Source: Physocladia obscura
Lineage: Eukaryota; Chytridiomycota; Chytridiomycetes; Chytridiales; Chytriomycetaceae
Assembly: GCA_027596945.1 (NCBI GenBank)
Contig: JADGJH010000282.1
Location: forward strand, 1 to 22,507
Direction of reading: 5' to 3'
DNA: 22,507 nt
Shown here: positions 8,902 to 19,728 of the stretch, piece by piece
Numbering within the stretch: position 1 is the first letter of the stretch
How the letters are laid out: each line of letters opens with the position of its first letter
Program-made: the position numbers and the translations under genes
The notes under the pieces: generated by a model
What the model was told of the DNA's origin: nothing
The model's database searches: none
Seen by the model: only the letters and a program-made list of their open reading frames with translations

Positions 8902-8988
8902 ATTGTCCTAAATTGTTTTGGCTTTCTCTTTTTGGCTCTAGATTGTTTTATGTTTTTGAGCCGATTTTATAAATGGCTGATACAGAAA

Positions 8989-8994
8989 AATAAA
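8989..8994 (+). terminator. Poly(A) signal of the CFEM-like gene
   Basis: AATAAA lies 88 nt after the TAG at 8899-8901, in an A-rich context. Confidence 0.5.
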
Positions 8995-9865
8995 GTGTTA
9001 TTACTCTATATACAATCGGATATAAGTGTGTGGTGAATGAAGGCGTGGAACTGATAAATTTAGAACTATACATTACGCTTGCCATACTAATTTTGAAAAA
9101 AGGACTTACAAATTGAATACCATAGCAGTAGTCTCAGAAGATGGCAAAACACTAATCTTTGTATATGAAATTGTCAAAGAAAATGGTTACAATGTTTTGT
9201 TTACTGCCTAGGACTCTGGAAGACTAGGTGATGACATTAGTTGACTAAATAAGTCAGCAAAAAATATTAAAAAAAGGTGAACCGACACTTGGGAACAGGG
9301 GAGTTAATGCATCTATGTTGTTTACAGGATGAATTCAGTCAAGAGTTGATTGAGACTTGTGATCATCTCAAGTAATAAAAATACATATAGCTCACATGTT
9401 CTAAGTTGACGGCTTTATTACAAAAGAGCATGCAGAAAGAATTAGGCAGAGAGAAGGCACTCACTCAAAAAAAAATTGAAATTTGAGAGAGATATGAAAA
9501 TTCCAATGGGTGTGTTGGAGGATTGGGGAGGTGCAATTATTGATTTTCTTTGTCTGAAATTGTATTTTTTTTTCCATCCTACACAACACTGTCGTCACAC
9601 ACTGCAGCATGGAATAAGTATTCAGTTTTTACATGGTTAACTTGTCTCAAAATTTACAATTACACCTATTCAATCAAATAACAGTAGAGTTGTTTATGGC
9701 GGAGAGAAGCAGGAGTTGACTGCAGCAAATAATTTTTCTGCGAGTGAAGAAGTGCAAAAAGGAAAATCGCGGAATGCAAGAAATTCATTGTTGCTTGTGG
9801 ATTCGTGACTGAACACTCCAGTAGGGTTGAAGAGAATTGAATTAAAATTGTCAGCTGTTTCTTCA
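8995..9865. other. Intergenic region upstream of CFAP74
   Basis: About 870 bp with no supported gene on either strand. It contains a CCAAT pentamer near 9503, several A or T homopolymer runs, and AT-rich DNA. The last 150 bp before the ATG at 9866 probably include the 5' untranslated region. No clear X-box (RFX site) was found. Confidence 0.5.
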
Positions 9866-12800
9866 ATGAAAAAGACTATCGCAGGAACAAAAAAAGTTGG
9901 CACCGCAGTCAGCAAAAAAGAAGAAGAAGCCGCCGCAACTCTTGCTGCCCAGGAACGAGAAAAGGAGTTGGCAGCCTCCGTCCAGCAAGAGGCTACCGCC
10001 GCTGCTGCCCTCGCCGCTCTGGAAGCAGAAAAATTGAAAGAAAATGAAACAAAACGCGTCGTTGATCGTTCCTTTTTGGAGGCACCACTTGACCATTCGC
10101 GACTAAAGCGAAGTGATCGCATTTTAAAACATACCCTGTCAATGCATGGACTGGAATCTTTGGAATGCTCGCCGTCTCCAGAAACAAAGAGAAAGATGGA
10201 GTTGCGCAGGCGCCGTCACAGTCACTCGGGAAATATATTTACAGTGTCCACTGACCCTTTTCAAATAAAAAAACTAAATAAATGTGCGGAAACAGGGAAT
10301 GAAAATATTCCAATGCCGTATGAACTCAAGCAAGCGCTGGCACTGCGTGACCGAAGGCTTGTGAGACGAAAAAATCGGAAAATCGGAATACCGCCTGATC
10401 CAAACGACTCCGATGATTCTCTGCTTGCAGAATTGAATGAAATAACTGATGATAAACTATTTCCTGGACTTGACTGGAATCATGGAGGTATAAACCTAAT
10501 AAAAAACTGAAGATTTAAAATTTAAACTTAAAAACCGAATTTTTGACTTTTTTTTCTCTACTCTAGCCAAAAAAGTTGCTGAATCCATAAATCCAGTTCG
10601 TCCAAACATGTTAAAAAAGAAACTGAAAAGCATCGCCCGAGAAGAAGAAGAGTGTTCAGCAGCAATTCATTCAAAACCACTTGGAAGCAGCATTCTTGAG
10701 CCTTTTTCGCCGGACTCTCGCAAAGCCTTTGAATCCCTGGTATTGCAAAAATACTATAAAAACGGATTATTATTGAGTGACTTCAAAGACAAAGGGGGAA
10801 TCAAAAAATTGAAGCCGAAAAATAAGGTAAAAAAACAAATTCGCGAAATCAAACAAGAAACAGATTTAACAAATGAGAGCAATGTGGCCGATGGGCTGGA
10901 AAAAACTGTTTTGGTAAAATGCAGGACCACCGAGGAGTCGCAGCACGAAAAAGTGAATGGAGCTGAATTTCTGGAGCCAAGAAATTTCAATAATAACGAC
11001 AATAACAGAAACGTCACGGTGGTTTCGCCGGTTTCGCTGTTACCAAGACTTGGCGGTGACACCGACGCCAGAAAAGAGAGTATGTTAAAATTTTCGAATT
11101 CTTTGGAAAGTCAACAACGACAAGAGTTCGTATGCGCGAAAAATTTGGAAATCTTGAAAACTCGGGTTGCGAAAATTCGGAAAACAATTGCAGAAAGCAA
11201 GCACAAAACCAAAAAACACTTCACGTTAGCAAACGACAATGTAGAGGCATTTTCTGTCGAGGGCAACGACAACGGTGCCGATACGAGTAGTTTTTCTGAG
11301 AGTCCTGCAGTACGCGAATCGCGCAGAAAAATTATCAAACACAAGATGGAAATGAAAGCTGCCTATGCATCGATGCTGGAGCGTCAAGAGAGAAATCGAA
11401 TGCATATTTTAAAAAAAATAATTGACCTTGATGATTTGGAACGATATGGTGAAAAAAAGCTGGAATCTGCTTTAATAAATCTGGTTGGTCTGCCCTCATT
11501 GCTGGTACCACAAGTAAAATGCAAAAGTATTCTTATTATTCCACCGGTATTAAATAACGGTGATGATGGAACCAGTATTGATGTGCTGCGAAAAAACCCT
11601 CCTCGACCATTGCCAGCACCAAAACATACATTAACTTCTTCTCCGCAACAACATCATCAATATCAACAAAAATCTGATACAATAATCGCGTCTCCATTTA
11701 TGCCAAACCCGTCAACAGTGATCTTCAAAGATTACGAGCCCCAACAGGTATACAAAAAAACCGTGCGCGTTACAAACACATCATACAGAGTTAACACATT
11801 CAAGCTCCTCCCAATATCTGTCGAACTCGCAACCTTTTTTCAAGTCCTCGCACCGACGCCGGGCAGAATGAGCGCAGGGATGGTTTGCCCTGTTGAGTTT
11901 TTTTTCAAACCGCCGGCTGGATACAATCGCGACATTATAGACGGTGTTGTTGAATTTGAGGCGGAGTTTGGGGGCAAGTTTTGCATTAGATTAGGTTGTG
12001 CGGCGAAAAAATGTTTGCCGCGGATTGTTGGTGTTAGTGGGCCTGGAATTATTCGGCAAATAATAAGCCCACATCCTACTGCCACTGCTGTGAATACTTC
12101 TGGAGATGCAATATACACTGCAATCAGTAAAGAAGAACTATCGGTGAATTTTGGGCCGTGCGTTCAAGGGGGCACCGTTGTCAGAAACATTAGAATATAC
12201 AATGATGGCGCTGTCAAAACTGAAATCGAAATCACAAATTTGGATCCAGGCCCATTCATCTTGAGTGACAAATATTTGCACTCGGTCAGTATCGAGGGAT
12301 ACTCTTTTGTGAGTATTGGTATCGTATTCCAACCGGAAAGATTGGATACTGTTAATATTGTGGCTAGTAAAAAAGAAAATCGGCAAGAACATGCAAAATA
12401 TTTGATTAAATTCAGTGCACCAGATGTGTCACCTATAATTTTCAGCTGTACTGGGAGTATATTAAGTTCACCGTTGAATATTGACAAACTTTTTTTGGAT
12501 TTTGGGGTTGGTGTTGTTGGTTCAACATATTTGGAGCAAATTTACGTGAAAAACTATTCTAATGTTGCTTTCAGGTAAGCCACTAATTGAAAATTTGAAA
12601 AGTCAATGACTTTTTTTTTTGGTTCATTATTATTTTTTTTTTTTCAGATTTTGGATTGAAGTTGAAGGTATGAACAATAAATCTTTAAATTTCAATTACT
12701 CTCAACCGAAAATTCGAAGTGCGACAAGTACAGAAATAAATGATTTTGGATCGAATGTTTGTACTGACGGCATTGATTCCGATTTGTTTGATGAGGACTT

Positions 12801-15800
12801 TGCGCAAACAAACATCAATTTTTTTTCAGATGAATTCTTAGAAGAAGACGATCATGTTGCAAATATTGCGGCGACGCAGTCTTCGCGAAATTTGGCAATT
12901 ACTTCTGATTTGCAACCAAATCAAAAAACTCTCTCAACGGGATTATTAGGGTTAACGCCAAAATCATTGGCATTAAGCCGTTCACCTTCAGTCAACATCG
13001 GAGCATCTGAAACGCCACAATTTGTCATTCGTCCGCTCAAAAGAACTGGTCGAAATTCTGCCACTATTAGCAAAAGAGCTGATAATTTGGAGCTAGAGGT
13101 GCAAAATATGGGGGAGCTGGAAATATCGCCAAAATTAGGAATTGTCCAGCCATTCCAAAGCGCGCCAATATTTTTCAAGGTGAAACCAACCCGTTCAGGT
13201 CACATTATTTTGAAAAACGGCGAAAATCCATATTTCGTTAAGTTTCAAATCAAATACATGTATCAAGGCGTTGAAACGCCACTGCCATTATCCGTAACAG
13301 GGCGAGTAACAACATCAGACATTGATTTTTCAATTCCTGGCAAACCTGGCACACAAATTTTTTTCAACGAGTGTACTTTGGCTGAAGTGAAAGAAATACC
13401 AATCAAAGTAAGCAATAACTCAAGAATTCCTCAAAAAGTGCGGATCACCTCGTCAGATGCATCGATTTGGGTTGTTTTCAAACCGCATGAGGATATTGAC
13501 GGATTTCTTTCAATTGAGCCCCTGTCACATCAAATTAGAATGGTTCGATTTGAACCAGAAGATGTTGGACTAATACGTTCGAGACTAAGTTGCCACTCTA
13601 TTTGGAACAGGAATTTTGAGCTTAAATGTTCTGGCTTTGGAGTTCAACCGATGCTCCGACTTAACGCATCCGAAGTACGATTTGCTGCACTGGGTCTTGG
13701 AAGCCAGAAATCGACAAAATTAAAAATCATGTGTTTGGGATCGAAAACAACAAGTTTTGGATCTTCAGTGAATTTGTCGAAAATTTCAAGCGTCGTCAAG
13801 CAAACGTGGAAATTGGCACCAAACAGTACAGGAAAGAAAAATATTGCGAATGAAAATGAAAACGTAAATGGTGGCCGTGCACAGCATATTATTCATAAAA
13901 GTGATGAAACAATATCATTTGAATTTGGAAATCCGAAAATAATTGGTGTTTATCAGCGAAACCAGTTAGCACAGATTGCAAAAGGTGCATTAGAAAATGC
14001 AAAGAAAGCAGAAGACCACGTAAAAAAAATTGGTGATGCGGCACGGGAGGCTGTCGAACGCACGGATCCGAGCCTGATGAAGCAGTTTTTTCCGACAACA
14101 GTAAAGTCAGCCATTATTCCTGAATTTAATCCAAAGGCCCACGATCCGTTTTTCTCTAGTCACGAACCGATTCATTCAAACCCAAGAATATTGGTGCCCG
14201 CAGAAACCGAAACTATTTTGGATTCGTCTGGTGAGAAATTTGTGCCATTTTGTCCTGAAGATATGGCCCCTGTCGGAATTTTTCCGCGCACAGGGATGTT
14301 GGGCCCCGGCGATACAATGGACATCACTTTGAAACTATGTCCACCACCAATTGAGAGTCTTGCTGTCATCAAAATGATTAATGAAAAAATGATGCAGATG
14401 GCTCAACCTGCGCAGATTGAAATGTCTATGGGCGAACCAGAGACGCAGCTCGCTCCAGCTGAAAAAAAAGAAGACAACTCAAAAGCGGGAAAAGAAAGCA
14501 AAGAAACAAAACTTGCAGTAGCTGTGAATGCAAATACATCTGAACTTGAACTTAATTTGCGGCCCGAACCTGTTATTTATCCAGAATTCGATTCAAATGT
14601 GAATCTTGGGTCCAGTAATATATTGGCAGCGAAAAAGCCAATGTTGGCACAAAAGCTTGATTTAATTAGCGACGTATGCTTAGTAATTTTAGTACCTTGT
14701 AAGATTTCTTGCACTGAGTTCTCACTCATGCAAATTCAAAAGCCAGCAACAGAATCTAAAAAAGATAGAAAAATCCGAAAATCGAGTGATATCATCTATT
14801 TACGCATTATTGCACCAATAGTCGCACCCGAAATTTTATTATTGGATCCAGAGCATGGCGTGATTGATTTTGGGACGGTACCCTTAAATCAACAAGTTGT
14901 GAGAGAATTCAAAATTTTCAACAACTCCGAAAATATCGCACAGTTGGGAAATTTCAGTCACATGAACACAAACGAGCCATACAAGCTTATGACAGAATTA
15001 TCTCGAAAGTTCCTTCGTCCATTTGAAGAGTTCTCTGTTAAAATATCCTTCAAACCAACACAGCAGCTTTCATTTTCTTGTAAATTTGAGATTTATTCGA
15101 AAACTTCACAGGTTGCAGTTAAATTAGTCGGAAACGGTGTGGCCCCTTCAATTCAAATTGAACCAAACGAAAAATCTTTATTTTTGGGAGACATTGCAAT
15201 TGGAGACGTTGCATTTAAAACTTTTAGAGTTTTCAATAAATCCTTTCATCCAATGGAATGCCATATCATACTTCCCAGCAGTATGAAAAACTCTAAAATA
15301 TTGGGTCGTTGTGGACCAATGAACTTTAATAATACTAATCCGTTTTCGGTATCTCCCTGGAATTCAACTATTGAGCAAGATTCATTTCAAGAGTTTTCAG
15401 TGAGTACTATATTTTATTTTATTTTATTTGTACTTATAGAAAGACTGGTAATACCTCCCTTGCAAGATTAAATTTGCTCCAGATCACGAGTCGGACTTAT
15501 ATTTTGAAACTATCTTGGTTGATGTCTGGGGTGCATCAAAGCCAACCGAATTTCAAATTCATGGTCGTTGCTGGGATGTTTCATCGACTTTACAAGGTTA
15601 TGAGCGTCCTCCTGTAACACTCTGCGAATATTTTCCGTTTCCAGAACTTGATCAAGAATATGCGCAAAAGCTTTTCAATGGTGAATTCTCTCGCCCTGTC
15701 CTCTTGAATGAGATAACGGTGGAACATGAATCAGTATCTAAGAGTTCAGTCCAATTTGTTTCGAATGCCAAACCTGCTGCCGATGCCAAAAAGAAACAAA

Positions 15801-16456
15801 CAGCGCCAACCTCTAAAGAAAAAGATACTCAAGCAAAGCCAGATAATGAGGATTCTGTCATTGGTGAAATTTTGAGGCAAACTGATAGAGTGAACACGAG
15901 GTTTGCACTGGTGACGTGTACTTGGAAAAAACATGATTCAGGGAAATGGTTTGTGGAACAAGGAGAGATAAGGATTTCGAGTCTGAAGCCAGCAAATTTC
16001 ACAAAACAGGAGACAAAACAATCTCCACACACTGAGTTCTTTATTGAATCATGGAATGGATCATTTGAATATTCTGAACAGTATCGCAACTACAGAATAA
16101 ATTCAGGATGCCCACAAACTGCAGATGAGCCGATGGTAAAGTTTTGCGTTGACGTCAAAAAGGGTACAGTGGAATACGGAACAAGCAAGAGTTTGCAAAT
16201 TAAACTTTTAAATGAGACCCACAGATTTTGGGGATCAATTGCGATTCTTAAGAAAACAAGCCTGGACAGCAAATTTTCCGAGTCGGATCAACAACAAAGT
16301 GAAGACTTACAGCTATTCGATGTGCCATTCGCTGTGGATACTTATCTTAAAATAACTCTGAAAGGTGGAATCAGATATGTTGATCCGAAAGGCTTGGTAT
16401 CCATGTCGGAATCTCGTGTATGGATTCTAAAGATAACAGCGAAAAAACAAGAATAA
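9866..16456 (+). CDS. CFAP74: CFAP74-like central-apparatus protein with ASH/MSP-type domains
   Basis: Four exons (9866-10487, 10567-12574, 12648-15399, 15467-16456) total 6,372 nt, giving 2,123 residues. The ATG at 9866 was chosen; the frame is open a little further upstream without a better ATG. Residues 17-65 are an Ala/Glu/Lys coiled coil and 65-580 are basic and low in recognisable domains. Immunoglobulin-like ASH domains start at about 584 with PSTVIFKDYEPQQVYKKTVR. RMSAGMVCPVEFFFKPP, CAAKKC and ELSVNFGPCVQGGTVVRNI follow, the order seen in CFAP74. More ASH-like repeats lie at about 842, 1023, 1113, 1212, 1606 (VIDFGTVPLNQQVVREF) and 1709. A helical segment sits at about 1317-1350. In Chlamydomonas, FAP74 is part of the C1d projection of the central pair and is needed for normal beating. 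It is longer than the human protein. Alternative: another HYDIN-class ASH protein. Confidence 0.85.
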
Positions 16457-16457
16457 A
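16452..16457 (+). terminator. AATAAA overlapping the CFAP74 stop codon
   Basis: The stop codon TAA at 16454-16456 is embedded in the hexamer AATAAA. Only 47 bp separate this stop from the next start codon, so this hexamer is the natural candidate for the CFAP74 poly(A) signal. Confidence 0.45.
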
Positions 16458-16503
16458 GAACCGAAAATTCACTTTGCTCTTTTTGCACACAAAAGTTTTC
16501 AAA

Positions 16504-18273
16504 ATGGATCCTTTCTTCGACTCAACTAATTTTACTGGTAACGGAACGTTTCTAGACACGCAATCGGCTAAAACAGGAGTCGGGCTTTGTCTTGCGGCAT
16601 ATATTGTCTACGGATGCGTTGCGCTCGGCATTGCAATCTTTAGACCGCATGCAAACAAATCTACGGATTTCTTTATCACTGCTCGCAACTCCCAGTCAAC
16701 ATTGTGGTCAGCTTGCTCTTGGTTTGCTAGTGCCATGGGTGCATGGACACTCTACGGACCTGCTTCGTTGGTTGCTGATCCATACTACGGTTTGGCATGC
16801 TGATTCATCCCAAATTTTTTTTTTCTTGTTGATAACACTTGGAAATTGTATTTAGGAACTGGAATTATTGGTTTGGCTGTGTATGCTATTTTTACTGGCC
16901 TTCCGTTGGTTATGCTTGCGTACGGTGGATCATCTGTCCGTGATAATGTTCCACAGGTTGTTAGTTTGTTTAACGAAGTCAAAATTTTTTGGTCCTAATG
17001 TATCTATTTTTATCTTGTTGGTTAGGCCACTTCGGTATCATCATATGCACGTTGGAGATTTGGAATCGTTGCTCAAGTTTTCGTTCTATTTGTTGTTCTT
17101 CTTAGTCTTATTCTGGGGCTCGTGGCCGAATATCAAGCTATCGGCGGTATCTTTCAAACTTTTTTCGGAGTCTCTCCTTATGTTCCGCTTCTCACCGGTG
17201 GTATAATCACTATGATTTACACGTCGGTGGGTGGACTATACGTTTCTATTATCACCGACTTCTTCCAAACTATTGTTGTTTGGATTTTGACTGCATTTTT
17301 CGTTATTTACATGGCGGTTTCTTTCAAAGGGGAGCCCCTTGGACCGTTGCCCGAATATCTCGGTGTAACAGATCTCGGTTGGGAAACTCTTGCAACGCTT
17401 ATGCTTCCGTTCATTTGCTCAACATTTTATGGGGAAGCTTTTTGGCAACGTGTTTGGTCGGCAGAAAACAACAATTCGCTTCGCAGGGGAGCAATCATTG
17501 GTGGAGGAATGGCAACAATTGTTATTTTTATTCTTGGATTTGGTGGAATTCTTGCATTTTGGTCTGGCCGTGCTAATATCAATTCAGAAAATCCAAATAA
17601 TTCCAGCTATGCGTTTTTTTATGCCTTTGCCGATTCCAAAACCGGAATGATCTCCTCTGCTGTTGTTGTCGTCATTATTCTCTTTGCGTCAATTATGAAT
17701 GAATCAGCGATTGATTCAATGCAGAATGCCATTTCCGATACCGTCACATCCACGTTTATTGGATTATTTGGCATTCACATTCAGCCAATCTATGTTCGCG
17801 TGGTGGTTTTGGTTGCAAATATTCCGATCATGGCTGGCGCTGCGTACCTCACCACCTCGAATGTTAGTATTTTGAATGCATATGGTATTACAAATATGTC
17901 AACTACTATGACGTTTGCACCGTTGGCTGCAGGCCTTATCCCACAGTTGAACAAGTATTTGACGACTTTCAGTGCTATTGGTGCTTGTTTCGGTTCATTT
18001 ATAGCAACGACCATTTACGCTTACAATGCTTACGGTAATTTGTATGACGGAATGACAGCTTTGTGGTGGACTTCAGCTTACGATTACCGTGGATTTATTA
18101 CCGCATTTTTTTCGTCGATTGCCTGCATTCCGTTGTTCATTGGAATTGAACTTCTTGTCAGATACTTTTTGGGTAAGCCAATTCAGGAATTTGTTCCCGT
18201 TCCTCAAGCGGCGACGGAGGTCAAGTCTCTTCAAGCTCTTGATGCCAAAGTCTCTGATTTGCTCAAGGCCTAA
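16504..18273 (+). CDS. Solute:sodium symporter (SSS) family transporter, DUR3-like
   Basis: Three exons (16504-16789, 16856-16956, 17026-18273) total 1,635 nt, 544 residues. The first junction joins DPYY to GTGIIGLAVYAIFTG with a split Gly codon, restoring a typical SSS helix. The protein is very hydrophobic, with about a dozen transmembrane helices. Family marks include SVGGLYVSIITDFFQ (the SSS signature region) and FWQRVWSAENNNSLRRGA in the loop after a membrane helix. AVVVVIILFASIMNESAIDS lies in a later helix. In fungi the nearest members are DUR3 urea/polyamine permeases, usually 650-730 residues; this one is shorter, mainly at the C-terminus. Substrate (urea, polyamine, amino acid or other) cannot be fixed, and both Na+ and H+ coupling are known in the family. 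It starts 47 bp after the CFAP74 stop on the same strand. Confidence 0.82.
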
Positions 18274-18776
18274 TGGTTTGATTCACCCTCCTCTTGCCTT
18301 TGTTCTTCTTCCATCCTTTTTTCTCTTTTCTTTTCTTTTGTTTGCCTGGTCATCCCTCCGGAAAGTTGTTAATTCACCTTACCTTTGAATGAGCATACGG
18401 GAGCCTTATCTTTATGAAATTGGAAAGTTTGTGTTTCTACTCATCTTTCTTGTTTCATGGCTGAGAACTTCAAACCGTCAATTAACCCGATCATGGTAAT
18501 GCATGCGCGGGGAATTGCTCTGATGTTTTGTTTTGTTTCCTTATTGTCTTTCCTGTCTCAGTTTCTCTCACTCTTTCTCTCCTCTCCCTTTCTTTCTTTG
18601 TCGTCTCTCTTTTTTCTTATCAGTTGTTACCTTGTTTTGCCCCCTCTGTTTGTTTGGTTTCTTCTTCTGTCTTTATATCTTTAACGCTTGCGGCTGTGAG
18701 AAGATTAGCTTTGGCTTTGTTTGCGATTTGTGGCTGACCTGAGGTTATTTTCTTTTTGTTGCTGTTGAATAAAGAA
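18274..18776. other. Pyrimidine-rich intergenic region between symporter and coatomer genes
   Basis: About 500 bp whose plus strand is strikingly C/T-rich, especially 18290-18345 and 18525-18680, with few purine interruptions. Open frames in it encode only Leu/Ser/Phe-rich low-complexity peptides and are artefacts of composition. It must contain the symporter 3' end and the coatomer promoter. Pyrimidine tracts before strongly expressed housekeeping genes are common in fungi. An AATAAA at 18768-18773 sits just before the first in-frame ATG of the next gene. Confidence 0.6.
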
Positions 18777-18821
18777 ATGGATAAAGTGAGAAAACAAATT
18801 TGGCAGTTTTCCGTCCCAAAA

Positions 18822-19662
18822 ATGAGTCGGAATTCAGCACACACACTTGCACTTTACACAACCAAAGCTGTAATTGTGCTCGACTCAGAAGGAAAGCGAC
18901 TGCTCGCAAAGTATTACGCCGCCGACTATCCAACGCTTAAAGAACAGCGCGTGTTCGAAAAAGCGTTATTTGACAAAACAAAGAAACTCAACAGTGCGTT
19001 TCAACTTGTTTCAAATTATCCCTTTACATGCATTTCGTTTGCGCTGACGTATCAGTTGGCGCTTTATATTCAGGCGAAATTGTATTGCTTGACAACCAGG
19101 TCATTGTCTACAGAAATTCTCACGATGTTTTTATTTACTTTGTTGGGACTATGGACGAAAATGAGTTGATTCTGATGTCAACGCTGCAGGCATTCTATGA
19201 GGCCCTGTCGATGTTACTTGCGTGAGTTTTTTTTTTCGGCAACTCACAAAAACATGCTGTTTAATTGACTGACACTTTTTGTTTCGATATTGTTTGTTCC
19301 AGCGGGCAAGTCGAAAAGAGATCGATTCTGGAAAACGCTGATTTAGTCTTTTTGGCTCTCGACGAGACAATTGATGATGGGTGAGATACTGTAACTTTAA
19401 TCCTATAAACTCAGCAACGTCGAAAATTTAAATATGGTTCCTTTTTTTAATTAGAATCATCCTTGAAAGCGATTCAACACAAATTGCAGCCCGTGTGACA
19501 AAGAAAGATGCAAACGATGGATCTATTCCATTGGCAGAACAAACAATCGCACAGGCTTTGAGGCAGGCCCAGGTAATTCGCAATCTTTTTTTTATAAAAA
19601 CGAAAATAACGCGGTTCATTATTTATTTATAGGAGCAAATCACGAAATCGTTGCTGAAGTGA
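18822..19662 (+). CDS. RET3: Coatomer subunit zeta (COPI)
   Basis: Five exons (18822-18993, 19074-19221, 19303-19380, 19455-19572, 19633-19662) total 546 nt, 181 residues. The order of conserved blocks is that of COPZ: LYTTKAVIVLDSEGKRLLAKYY, KKLNS|EIVLLDNQVIVYRN, DENELILMSTLQAFYEALSM, LDETIDDGIILESD and the C-terminal LAEQTIAQALRQAQEQITKS. Introns are 80, 81, 74 and 60 nt with GTGCGT, GTGAGT, GTGAGA and GTAATT donors. An in-frame ATG at 18777 would add 15 residues; the 18822 start matches the short N-terminus and about 180-residue length of the family. Zeta is a small longin-like subunit that pairs with gamma-COP in the F-subcomplex of COPI, which coats Golgi-to-ER vesicles. Confidence 0.93.
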
Positions 19663-19693
19663 GGAAAAGAAAATGTGAATTGGGGAACGACAA

Positions 19694-19699
19694 AATAAA
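19694..19699 (+). terminator. Poly(A) signal of coatomer zeta
   Basis: AATAAA lies 31 nt after the zeta stop codon, within the 66-bp gap to the stop codon of the convergent minus-strand gene. Confidence 0.55.
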
Positions 19700-19728
19700 T
19701 TTCGTTAAAAACAAACCTACCCCAAACT

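Noticed and set aside
8543..8911. Leucine/proline-rich frame overlapping the CFEM-like gene
   Set aside because: A +1 frame shadow created by the CTA/CTC repeat; it has no signal peptide or domain, whereas the other frame has a coherent signal-to-GPI architecture.
9600..9865. Possible RFX X-box upstream of CFAP74
   Set aside because: Only partial matches such as GTTAAC were found, without a second half-site at the right spacing.
10754..11062. Minus-strand frames within CFAP74 exons
   Set aside because: Antisense shadows of a continuous, homologous coding exon.
18457..18742. Overlapping Leu/Ser/Phe-rich frames before coatomer zeta
   Set aside because: They are open only because the C/T-rich strand lacks stop codons; no domain or start context supports them.
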